From Bryobacteraceae bacterium (GTDB lineage: Bacteria; Acidobacteriota; Terriglobia; Bryobacterales; Bryobacteraceae), in NCBI GenBank assembly GCA_030041495.1, contig JASHNT010000006.1, positions 1-53,134 on the forward strand: DNA of 53,134 bases, given 5' to 3'. The position numbers were made by a program, and so were the translations under genes. The notes under the pieces are model-generated. The model ran no database searches, was not told the origin of the DNA, and worked only from the letters and a program-made list of their open reading frames with translations. Positions 37,304 to 44,921 of this stretch are shown in pieces (position 1 is the stretch's first letter; each line of letters opens with the position of its first letter).

Positions 37304-38932
37304 TTACCTCCTACCAATAGGAACGGTCAGGGAGCCGGCCGCTCCGCTGGCCTGATCCTGCACGACAACCCGAAGAGTCGCGGGGGCCCCGGCGGTGTCG
37401 ATCAGCTCGACCGTTTGGATGCCGTTCTCGAGGAATGCGTCGTATTGATCGTCGGGGATGGTGACCTTGAGTGTTCTGGTGACCAACTTTCCGGATTCCC
37501 AAAGATAGAACGAAACATCGACCAGGCCGGAGCGCGTGGAATTCTCATCCTGCAGCGCGAGATCCCGAGGATCGATCTTGACTTTGACTTGGAAGAAGCC
37601 GGGGTGCGCCGGGTCCGGGGCAGGCTCGGCAGACACTTCGACTTGGCTGATGTCCAGGGGATTTTTGAGCAACTCCTCCAACGTTAGCTTTGGTGGTGCG
37701 GGATGCGCCGGTTCGATAGCGGCAATCGCGGTTTTCGGAGCGGGCGGGTGGGCTTTAGCCGCGAGATAGCCGGGGCGATAGCGGATTTCGAGCGTCCTGC
37801 CGCGAGCGACGTTTTTGGCGATGGTCACCGTGAGGACGTGAAACCTGTTGTCCAGCTCCTCTTCCTTCGGATAGAAGCCGAGGACGTAGCCGTCATCGCT
37901 GTCCTCAATGGCGGTTTTTACCGCGAGGGAGATGTCGCGGCTATCCGAGAACGCCACGCCTCCATTCGCGGCTGCCAGAGCGGCGTTGGCTTTCTCCTTG
38001 TCCAATTCGACGCCCGGGCCCATGGGCGCCGTTGGGCCACGGACGCCGGCTTGACGGTTATCGTTGAGCCATCCGGCGACACCCGAAGGTCCGACGGCCC
38101 GGGCGAGCACGGGATAAAGATGGATGTTCGCCTGCATCAGGAATTGGACGCCGGCGACACCGGGCCTATCGGATATCCACACCAGGTTCTTGCGTCCCCT
38201 CATATGCGACAATTGCCCGGCGATTTTGGCGATGGCGTCGGTCGTGATGTTCCGGCGGATTTCGACGTACACCGGACTATCACCATCGTCGATCGCGCGG
38301 TCGTCCGCGTACATATCGTCCGGGTTTCTGAGCATGACGAAGAGCTGGTTGGGAGCCCATCTCTTCACCCCTTGGATAGAGGTGGCGGGATCGGTAAAAT
38401 CCCGCAACACGCTTAGCTCTCTCCCGAGAAGATAAATGGCGACACGGTTGTCCTGAGGGGCCGATTCCACATACTTCAGGAGCTCGCTGCGCGCGTAGCC
38501 TTGCTTTTCGAAGAAGGTATTGAGTTGGTCGAGCAATAACACCGTGGCCCCAGCGATGGGATTACCGGAGGGGTCAGAGCGGTTGGAGACTGCGCCCTCG
38601 GGAAGAGGTTTGGCGGCGCCATTGCCGGAAGTTTCGGCGTGTGAAGCTTCGCTGTTGATATTGAAGAGCGCGATTTCCTGTTTCTGGCCCTGGTCGAGGA
38701 GCGTGAAATCTGCCTTTTTGAGTCCCTTTACGGGACCGTACTTGTCGCGGACCGTGACCTCGACTTGTACCAGGCGTGCTGTGGAGCGAATTACGGGCGG
38801 CTGCTCCAACTCCTGCGGGAGTTGGGGACCGCGCGAAGCCCCTGCCGCAGGTTGCTGAGACTCGAGTCGGGTAAGCGCGGTCGAGCCGAGCGTGGCCAGC
38901 ACGAGTAGAATTCGGCAAGTGGATATGGTCAT
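37304..38932 (-). CDS. Acidobacterial VWFA-related protein
   Basis: The 542-residue exported protein has a signal peptide, then the family start RSTARLVQVEVTVRDKYGPVKGLKKADFTLLDQGQKQEIALF (about 55-95). A von Willebrand A-like core follows (GATVLLLDQLNTFFEKQ, VAIYLLGRELSVLRDFT, LVWISDRPG), with the first metal-site Asp in LLLDQLNT. A C-terminal immunoglobulin-like part (VEVSAEPAPDPAHPGFFQVKVKIDPRDLAL...) ends in LTVPIGRR. VWA domains bind protein ligands with a metal ion; these proteins are thought to act at the surface. The C-terminal part is paralogous to the end of the M56-VWFA fusion at 39109-41964. AGGA precedes ATG 38932. Confidence 0.88.
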   Translation of the reverse strand: MTISTCRILLVLATLGSTALTRLESQQPAAGASRGPQLPQELEQPPVIRSTARLVQVEVTVRDKYGPVKGLKKADFTLLDQGQKQEIALFNINSEASHAETSGNGAAKPLPEGAVSNRSDPSGNPIAGATVLLLDQLNTFFEKQGYARSELLKYVESAPQDNRVAIYLLGRELSVLRDFTDPATSIQGVKRWAPNQLFVMLRNPDDMYADDRAIDDGDSPVYVEIRRNITTDAIAKIAGQLSHMRGRKNLVWISDRPGVAGVQFLMQANIHLYPVLARAVGPSGVAGWLNDNRQAGVRGPTAPMGPGVELDKEKANAALAAANGGVAFSDSRDISLAVKTAIEDSDDGYVLGFYPKEEELDNRFHVLTVTIAKNVARGRTLEIRYRPGYLAAKAHPPAPKTAIAAIEPAHPAPPKLTLEELLKNPLDISQVEVSAEPAPDPAHPGFFQVKVKIDPRDLALQDENSTRSGLVDVSFYLWESGKLVTRTLKVTIPDDQYDAFLENGIQTVELIDTAGAPATLRVVVQDQASGAAGSLTVPIGRR

Positions 38933-38954
38933 CGCTTTGTCCTATTGAGATTCG

Positions 38955-39119
38955 CTACTCCGGGCGGAAAGTAATGAACTGGATTTTTCCATCCGGATCG
39001 AGCTGAGCTCCAATGGTCAAGGTTTCGCCTACAATCACACCTCTTACAAACACACCTTCAGCGCCGAGGCCGAACCAAGACGCTAGCTCGGCGAGAATCG
39101 CCGTATTGCTATCTGTTGT
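38955..39119 (-). pseudogene. Orphan C-terminal protein fragment
   Basis: An open frame of 54 codons lies directly after the M56-VWFA gene, bounded upstream by TGA (39122-39120) and ending at TAG 38957. It reads ELASWFGLGAEGVFVRGVIVG ETLTIGAQLDPDGKIQFITFRPE at its end, a strand-turn-strand pattern that looks like a real domain end. No ATG, GTG or TTG start lies before the conserved-looking part. It is most likely the tail of a lost gene; I do not recognise the family. Confidence 0.45.
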
Positions 39120-41964
39120 TCAGTGAAATTCGGACCGATCCGGCTGCTCCGGTACTCCGGTCCTGCGCGACGATGCGAAGCTCGGCGGTTTGGCCGTCGA
39201 CTCCGATCGAATCCTCAACCTCAATTCCGGTTTTCAAAGCCGCAGCAAGCTGCCCATCGGGAATTTCAACGTTCCGTGTGATTCTCTGACCGGTGCGGGA
39301 ACCTTCCCTAAAGAAAGAAACATCGACAGCCCCAGCCCAAACGTCATTCTGGTTCTCCAAATGAACGTCGTGGAGATCGACGGACAAGCGCACATTGCGA
39401 AAGTCCGGCCGCGCCCGATCCGGCGTTGTCTCGGCCACCAGCCGCAACTGCGTGGCGTCCAGAGGGTCGTTCAAGAGTTCCGGCAAGGTTGGGTGATCGG
39501 GAGCTCCCGCAAGCGTGCGGGATGCGAAGTACCTCTGGCGGTAACGCACCCGGACACCGGGCTTCGCTACCTCCACCTTCAGTTTGTGCCAGACTCCCTC
39601 CTGTTGCCCCTCGGCCGGATAGAAACTCAGTGTGTAGGTCAATTCAGCATCGTCCAGGGCCTTTCGAATCAAATCTTCGATCGCGTTGGAGTTATACAGC
39701 GCCAGACCTCCCGTCAGCTCCGCCACTTGAGACACGGAGTTCGTTCCGGCGGGAAATCCATCTGTATTTTGCATGAGCCGCGCGAACGCCAGGGGCGGCA
39801 GCGGGCCAGCCGATGTTGCCTCCCGCGACTCAGCGTTGGATATGGCTGTCATCCCGGACAGAGCTCCCACCAGCCCCCGCGCATCAACTGGATAAAGAGC
39901 CACGTCGGCGTCATTCAGCGCGCTGGCGGCCTCCTCCACATCCTGGTTAAAGCCGGATTCGAATGGCAATGCACCGAAAGAAGTAATCCAGATCAAGCTC
40001 TTTCTGCCGGGCACGCTAGCCAGATGGCGGGCCATCGATTCCAACATGTGTTTTGTGTCCAGCGTCCTGGCATCCCAGCACACATGTGCCTTCATCGCCA
40101 TGCCGCCGCAACGTATGTCGCCCGGGCTCCGGGGTTGGAGGCTCTCCACGGCCCTCCTGAGTAGCGCGGCGTCATCGGTGATCTCCTGCACTACCTCGAG
40201 CGAGCTGTCTCCGTTGAAAGTATAGATGCCAATGCGGTCTGGTCTGCGGTCCTTATTCCGGCGGGTCCGCAGAAACTTCGCCACGCGCTGAATCACAAAA
40301 GCTTGGTCGGCTTCCGCGGTGTTTGTCCGATCGATGAGGAGCACCGTCGCGTTCGCCAAAGCCTCGCCGTTGCCTTCCAGCCGGTTGGACACCGCACCTG
40401 CGGGAAGGGGGACCATGGGCGCGGCTGCGGGGGTTTGTGACGAGCTGACGGAAAAAGAGGCGATTTTTTGCGGCCTCCCGTTATCCAGCAGAGCGAAGTC
40501 GTCCGCGGTTAATCCGGTCGCGGGAGCTCCCTTGCGGCGCGCAACCACATCCACTTGCACCAACCTGGTGGCGCTGCGGAACGTTGGCACAGGCGGCAGC
40601 TCCTCGGGAGATGCCGGCACTGGAACCTGCTGCGCCGCTGCCAGCGCATCCAACGCGGGTACATTGTCCCCGGTTTTCGCAATGAGGGCGGCCTCCGTCT
40701 TTCCGGGTTTGATTTCCGCGGTCAATTGTGGTTTCTGCTCGTGTTCCTCGGTGGCATTAATTGGAATAAGGGCGGCGGTTTGGTTGGGGGTGGCGACCCG
40801 TAAGATGTCCTGCTTCCGTGCGTCGTGCCATGGTGTCCCCGCTTTTTCCGAGTCCGAGCGAACGTTGCTATTTTCGGTTCTCCGCGCTTGCATGGGTTGC
40901 GCGGCAAGAAGCGGATCGTACAACAAAGTAGTCCGAGCGTTGCCGGCGAGCGCGACGAGCGCGCTCGGCGCCGGTAAGGGAACGGGAAAGATGTTGACGA
41001 CAGGCGGCGGCGTTGGCGTGCTCTGAATGGCTGCCACTCCAATCCCAGCCAGCCAGAGAAGCGTCATGGCCCACGCAGCTCCCGGCCCCGGGAGGCTGTT
41101 CGAGATGGCGTGCGCCGGCTCGATCAGCCGGCGAATGCGATTCACCAGCGAGCCGCCGTTGGCCGCCAGCGCCGGCGCCAGTCGCGCGGGCTGCCTCGAC
41201 TCCAGTACCGCCAGCGCGCGCGCATAGGCGAGCACATCGCCGATGGTTGCCACTGCCAGGTCATCGCAGCACATTTCACGTTCGTGGCGAACCTGTTCCG
41301 ATACCCACCAGACGGCCGGATGGTAGAACAACACCGACTCGGCAATGCTCTGGAGGACACTTACGAAATAGTCGTGCCGGCGAATGTGGGCCAGCTCGTG
41401 GGCCAGCAGCGCTGTAATGTGTTCGAAAGACAGTCCGGTGAAGAACTCTACTGGCAAAAGGATGACCGGACGCAGCCATCCGAGCACCGTGGGGACGTCT
41501 ACCAGCGACGAGACCAGCAAACGCATTGGCCGGTTCACGCCAGCTCGGGCGGCGATCCCTTGTAAGGTCTGCTGCCATTCGGTGGGCGCGGGATGGGCGG
41601 TGGATCGCATCCGGGCAGTGAAGCGCCAGCCTCCCAGCAGGCGAATCGAGAACGTCAGAGACCCCAGCATCCAGAGCGCGACGACGGCAGGCAGGAGCCG
41701 TTGCGATTCGGCCGCAGAGATGGTCCACGAGCTCGTTGAACTCGCACTAGGGATCACTAGGAATGTCAACGGCGGCGCGACCACCATGGCCAGCAGCGCC
41801 CCACATGCCAGCACGTAACGGCCCTGTGCGGACAGAAGAGAACGTGCGAGCAGGTTCCGAAGAATTGCGTACCCGAGAGCGATCACCGTACCCTGCCAGA
41901 GGAAGTGCAGCAACGTCCAACCCAGCCGTTGAACCCAGAACTGCGAGAGGAGCGCGTCGATCAT
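39109..41964 (-). CDS. M56 (BlaR1/MecR1-type) metallopeptidase fused to a VWFA domain
   Basis: The 951-residue protein begins with the M56 sensor-protease module: three membrane helices by about 112, HELAH (189-193) with the second zinc region EREMCCDDLAV (about 225-235), and a fourth helix near 300-318. Instead of a penicillin-binding sensor, a proline-rich linker (about 320-455) leads into an acidobacterial VWFA domain (FRSATRLVQVDVVARRKGAPATGLTADDFALLDN, then ATVLLIDRTNT and KSLIWITSFG) and an immunoglobulin-like end. In BlaR1 the M56 site cleaves the BlaI repressor after signal binding; here the VWFA part would be the sensor. It overlaps the BlaI-like gene by 4 bases (ATGA). Confidence 0.9.
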   Translation of the reverse strand: MIDALLSQFWVQRLGWTLLHFLWQGTVIALGYAILRNLLARSLLSAQGRYVLACGALLAMVVAPPLTFLVIPSASSTSSWTISAAESQRLLPAVVALWMLGSLTFSIRLLGGWRFTARMRSTAHPAPTEWQQTLQGIAARAGVNRPMRLLVSSLVDVPTVLGWLRPVILLPVEFFTGLSFEHITALLAHELAHIRRHDYFVSVLQSIAESVLFYHPAVWWVSEQVRHEREMCCDDLAVATIGDVLAYARALAVLESRQPARLAPALAANGGSLVNRIRRLIEPAHAISNSLPGPGAAWAMTLLWLAGIGVAAIQSTPTPPPVVNIFPVPLPAPSALVALAGNARTTLLYDPLLAAQPMQARRTENSNVRSDSEKAGTPWHDARKQDILRVATPNQTAALIPINATEEHEQKPQLTAEIKPGKTEAALIAKTGDNVPALDALAAAQQVPVPASPEELPPVPTFRSATRLVQVDVVARRKGAPATGLTADDFALLDNGRPQKIASFSVSSSQTPAAAPMVPLPAGAVSNRLEGNGEALANATVLLIDRTNTAEADQAFVIQRVAKFLRTRRNKDRRPDRIGIYTFNGDSSLEVVQEITDDAALLRRAVESLQPRSPGDIRCGGMAMKAHVCWDARTLDTKHMLESMARHLASVPGRKSLIWITSFGALPFESGFNQDVEEAASALNDADVALYPVDARGLVGALSGMTAISNAESREATSAGPLPPLAFARLMQNTDGFPAGTNSVSQVAELTGGLALYNSNAIEDLIRKALDDAELTYTLSFYPAEGQQEGVWHKLKVEVAKPGVRVRYRQRYFASRTLAGAPDHPTLPELLNDPLDATQLRLVAETTPDRARPDFRNVRLSVDLHDVHLENQNDVWAGAVDVSFFREGSRTGQRITRNVEIPDGQLAAALKTGIEVEDSIGVDGQTAELRIVAQDRSTGAAGSVRISLNNR

Positions 41965-42338
41965 CGCGATTTCCTTTTTCTCTCAAAACGATCGAACATA
42001 CGTCCGATCTCTTCCAAATCCTCGGCTGAGGCGCGCTGAGCCGTCAGCGCGCCCAGAACCAGATCCCGGGCTGATCCTTCGAATATGCGGTGCATCAGCT
42101 CGCCGGCGAACCGCGCTTGGGCTTCCGCTCTGGTAATGCCGGCTTCGTAGAGGTGAGATCGATAGCGCTCGCTGCGCAGCAGCAGGCCCTTTTCATGCAT
42201 GACTTGCATCTGCTTTAGCGTGCTGGTGTAGCCCGTACCTTTGGCCAGCGCTTGATGCACTTCCCGCACCGTGCTCGGCCCGCATCTCCAGAGAACTGTC
42301 AGGATGCCGAACTCGGCGTCGGAGGGAATGTTAGCCAC
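41961..42338 (-). CDS. BlaI/MecI/CopY-type repressor
   Basis: The 125-residue protein is a winged-helix repressor of the Penicillinase_R family: PSDAEFGILTVLWRCGPSTVREVHQALAKGTGYTSTLKQMQVMHEKGLL is the DNA-binding half. A C-terminal dimerisation helix holds the region cut by the partner protease in BlaI. The start is GTG 42338, 7 bases after the predicted -10 element, so the mRNA may be leaderless. The operator-like palindrome in its promoter suggests self-control. It is co-transcribed with the M56-VWFA gene. Confidence 0.95.
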   Translation of the reverse strand: MANIPSDAEFGILTVLWRCGPSTVREVHQALAKGTGYTSTLKQMQVMHEKGLLLRSERYRSHLYEAGITRAEAQARFAGELMHRIFEGSARDLVLGALTAQRASAEDLEEIGRMFDRFERKRKSR

Positions 42339-42344
42339 AGCGGG

Positions 42345-42374
42345 ATTGTAATACGATTATGGATCGTATGTCAA
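42345..42374 (-). promoter_or_regulatory. Promoter of the BlaI-M56 operon
   Basis: Minus-strand TTGACA (42374-42369) and TACAAT (42350-42345) are separated by 18 bases, close to the sigma-70 consensus. The expected start of transcription is at or within a base or two of the GTG start at 42338. Confidence 0.75.
42351..42369. promoter_or_regulatory. BlaI-type operator filling the -35/-10 spacer
   Basis: ATACGATTATGGATCGTAT is a palindrome with perfect 7-bp arms (ATACGAT / ATCGTAT) and a 5-base centre. It occupies the whole spacer and touches both hexamers, so a bound BlaI dimer would block RNA polymerase. Known BlaI sites have TACA...TGTA half-sites; the TACGA half-site here is a variant, so the assignment is by position and symmetry. 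Confidence 0.7.
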
Positions 42375-42670
42375 TGTTTTTTACTCGTAGTTTTTTGCTC
42401 GTAGCCTCTTTGACGCTCAGCTAGGCCAGGTGGGTTGTTCCTCCGTTGAGATGGTTCATCCCCGGAACCGCGAATCGAGCCAGATTCTTGTTCCAGCCCC
42501 AGAACAATGAATTGACTGTCAGCGTGATAGCTGCCTAAGCGGAGAGGCGAGTCCGTGGCCTTGTAGGTCGCGCGCGCCTTTGCCGTACGCGCCACCGGCC
42601 CCCCAAGCTTCGCCTGCCGAAGATTGAGGCCACGAATCCGCGCAGCGTGGCCGCCGCCAGCCCGCGGTGA

Positions 42671-42699
42671 TTGGATCTAGAAGGCCTTCGGGCTACAAT
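42671..42699 (+). promoter_or_regulatory. Promoter of the heptaheme cytochrome gene
   Basis: TTGGAT (42671-42676) and TACAAT (42694-42699) are 17 bases apart. The predicted start of transcription near 42706 lies downstream of the TTG at 42671, so that TTG cannot be the translation start; GTG 42719 fits. Confidence 0.55.
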
Positions 42700-42718
42700 A
42701 ACAAGCGCCGGTTACGTC

Positions 42719-44920
42719 GTGCCATGGAATAGAGGTGTCACTCTGAGGGTCTTTTCGCGACTGAATGTAGCGATCGCTGCGGTGATCATCGCGGGCGGCT
42801 TGCTGAGCACCTGGGTGTATTTGAAGCGCCCGGAACGCCGTCTTTCGCACGCCCCCAACGCCTACCTCGACCCGGCTGTTTGTGCGGATTGTCACGGAGA
42901 AATTGCCGCTACCTACCGCAAGACGGGCATGGGACGGTCGTTCGCCCGTGTGCGGCCCGAAGAAAAGATCGAGTTCGGAAAGCCCTTCTACAACAAGACC
43001 TCCGACAGTTACTTTGCGATGCTCGCCCGTGGCGGCAAGTATTATCAGCGCCGCTGGCAGATTGGTTTCGATGGAAAAGAGACGAATATCGACGAAAAGA
43101 AAGTTGATTTTGTTGTCGGCTCCGGAAATCATTCCCGCACCTATCTTCACTTGACCAGCCAGAGCACTCTCCAGGTTCTGCCGTTGAGCTGGTATTCGGA
43201 GAAGGGCGGCTATTGGGACATGAGTCCGGGGTACGATCAGCCCGATTTTCCGGGATCCGTCCGTCCAGTTCATTACGAGTGCATGTTCTGCCACAACGCT
43301 TATCCGAAGATTCCGGAAGCTCTGGAGCATTCGGCCAGCGCGGAAGTGACGTTTGCTGGGCCGATTCCGGAAGGGATCGATTGCCAGCGATGCCACGGAC
43401 CGGGCCAGCGGCATGTGGAACTGGCGTCGGCAGGCGCCACTTCGCAGGAAATTCGCGCTGCCATTGTGAATCCGAAAACGTTAAGTCCGGACCGGGAAAT
43501 CGAGGTCTGCATGCAGTGCCATTTGGAGAGCACCAGTCTGGATCTACCGCACGCGATCCGGCGCTTTGACACGTCGCCGTTTTCGTACCGGCCGGGAGAG
43601 CCTCTGGGCGATTTCATGGTGCAGTTCGATCGCAAAGACGGGATGCCCGCGGACCGGTTCGAGATTGCGATGGGAGCTTACCGGCTTCGGGAATCGCAGT
43701 GCTTTCTAAAGAGCCAAGGGAAGCTTCGCTGCACTACCTGCCATGATCCGCACGATATCCCGCACGGCCCTCAAGCGATGGCGCATTACAATGGCATTTG
43801 CGAGGGCTGCCACGCCGCAACCCTAAAGAACACGGCAGCCGCGGGCCCGCACGCCGCGGGGGCCGATTGCGTCGGCTGCCACATGCCCAAGCGTAGGACC
43901 GACGACGTGGTGCACGTGATCATGACGGATCACTACATCCAGCGGCGAAAACCGGAAGGCGATCTGCTGGCGCCGAAGCCCGAGATCGAGGAGACAGCCG
44001 AAAACATGTATCGCGGCGAGGTGGTTCCGTATTATCCTTCGCCGCTCCCCGAAACGGCGGAGAACGCTTTGTATGTCGCCGTGGCGCAGGTTCGCGACAG
44101 GAAAAATCTAACCCAAGGGTTGCCTCAGTTAGCAAGCCTGCTGGGAAAATACCACCCCGCGCAGGCCGGGTTTTACGCTGAACTCGGGCAAGGTTACCGC
44201 GACAACGGAAACTTCGCGCAGGCGATCCCGTATTACGAGGAAGCCGAGCGGCGGGAGCCGACGGCGTACCGCCTGGCCCAGCTCGGCAACGCACTCATGG
44301 AGGCAAGACAATTCCCGGAAGCTGAGTCGGCGCTGCGGCGGTCGACTTCTCTCGATTCCGGCGAACCGGTGGCCTGGGGAACGCTCGGCTGGGTCCTCTG
44401 GCAGGAGAACAAAGCCGCCGAAGCGAAGGCCGCGCTGGAAAAGGCTGTGTCCCTCGATCCTGAGTTACCGGAACTGCGCAACAATCTCGGCTCGGTGCTG
44501 TGGGGCACCGGGGATCAGGATGAGGCGGAGGTGCAGTTCCGGGAGGCTCTTCGAATTCAGCCCGGCATTGCGGAGTGGCGGTTAAATTTCGCTCGCGTGC
44601 TGGCGACTCGCGGCAAAATCGACGAGGCTCGCTATCAATTCGAGCAGACCATCCGGTTGAAGCCGGATCTGGCCGATGCGCGGATGGATTATGGGCAACT
44701 CTTGTTCGATCGCGGCGATCTTGCGGGAGCGGTGCGTGAATTGGAGACTGCGGTCCAGTTGCAACCCACTCTCTGGCGAGCGCAGTTTCAGTTAGCGATG
44801 GCCCTGGGGCGAAGGGGAGATTCGACGGCTGCGCTCGAGCATTTAAAGATCGCCGCTAACGGCTCCGATCCGCAAGTTCGAGCGGCCGCATTGGAAATGC
44901 TTCAACGGCTGGGACGATAA
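42719..44920 (+). CDS. Heptaheme cytochrome c with TPR tail, second copy
   Basis: The 733-residue protein is read from GTG 42719 (see promoter evidence; an upstream TTG would add 16 residues). A signal anchor (LNVAIAAVIIAGGLLSTWVYL) precedes seven hemes in the same order as the protein at 22213-24489: CADCH (55-59), CMFCH, CQRCHGPG, CMQCHLE, CTTCHDPHD, CEGCH and CVGCHMPKR. The core between hemes 1 and 2 is almost the same (RRWQIGFDGKETNIDEK, FVVGSGNHSRTYLHL), and a TPR tail follows from about 440. They are clear paralogues. It is likely a periplasmic, membrane-held electron carrier or enzyme. It converges on the third member, with one base between the stops. Confidence 0.88.
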   Translation: MPWNRGVTLRVFSRLNVAIAAVIIAGGLLSTWVYLKRPERRLSHAPNAYLDPAVCADCHGEIAATYRKTGMGRSFARVRPEEKIEFGKPFYNKTSDSYFAMLARGGKYYQRRWQIGFDGKETNIDEKKVDFVVGSGNHSRTYLHLTSQSTLQVLPLSWYSEKGGYWDMSPGYDQPDFPGSVRPVHYECMFCHNAYPKIPEALEHSASAEVTFAGPIPEGIDCQRCHGPGQRHVELASAGATSQEIRAAIVNPKTLSPDREIEVCMQCHLESTSLDLPHAIRRFDTSPFSYRPGEPLGDFMVQFDRKDGMPADRFEIAMGAYRLRESQCFLKSQGKLRCTTCHDPHDIPHGPQAMAHYNGICEGCHAATLKNTAAAGPHAAGADCVGCHMPKRRTDDVVHVIMTDHYIQRRKPEGDLLAPKPEIEETAENMYRGEVVPYYPSPLPETAENALYVAVAQVRDRKNLTQGLPQLASLLGKYHPAQAGFYAELGQGYRDNGNFAQAIPYYEEAERREPTAYRLAQLGNALMEARQFPEAESALRRSTSLDSGEPVAWGTLGWVLWQENKAAEAKAALEKAVSLDPELPELRNNLGSVLWGTGDQDEAEVQFREALRIQPGIAEWRLNFARVLATRGKIDEARYQFEQTIRLKPDLADARMDYGQLLFDRGDLAGAVRELETAVQLQPTLWRAQFQLAMALGRRGDSTAALEHLKIAANGSDPQVRAAALEMLQRLGR

Positions 44921-44921
44921 A

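Noticed and set aside
42371-42595. 74-codon minus-strand frame upstream of the BlaI gene
   Set aside because: It ends inside the promoter region, is Arg/Ser/Gln-rich, and resembles no family.
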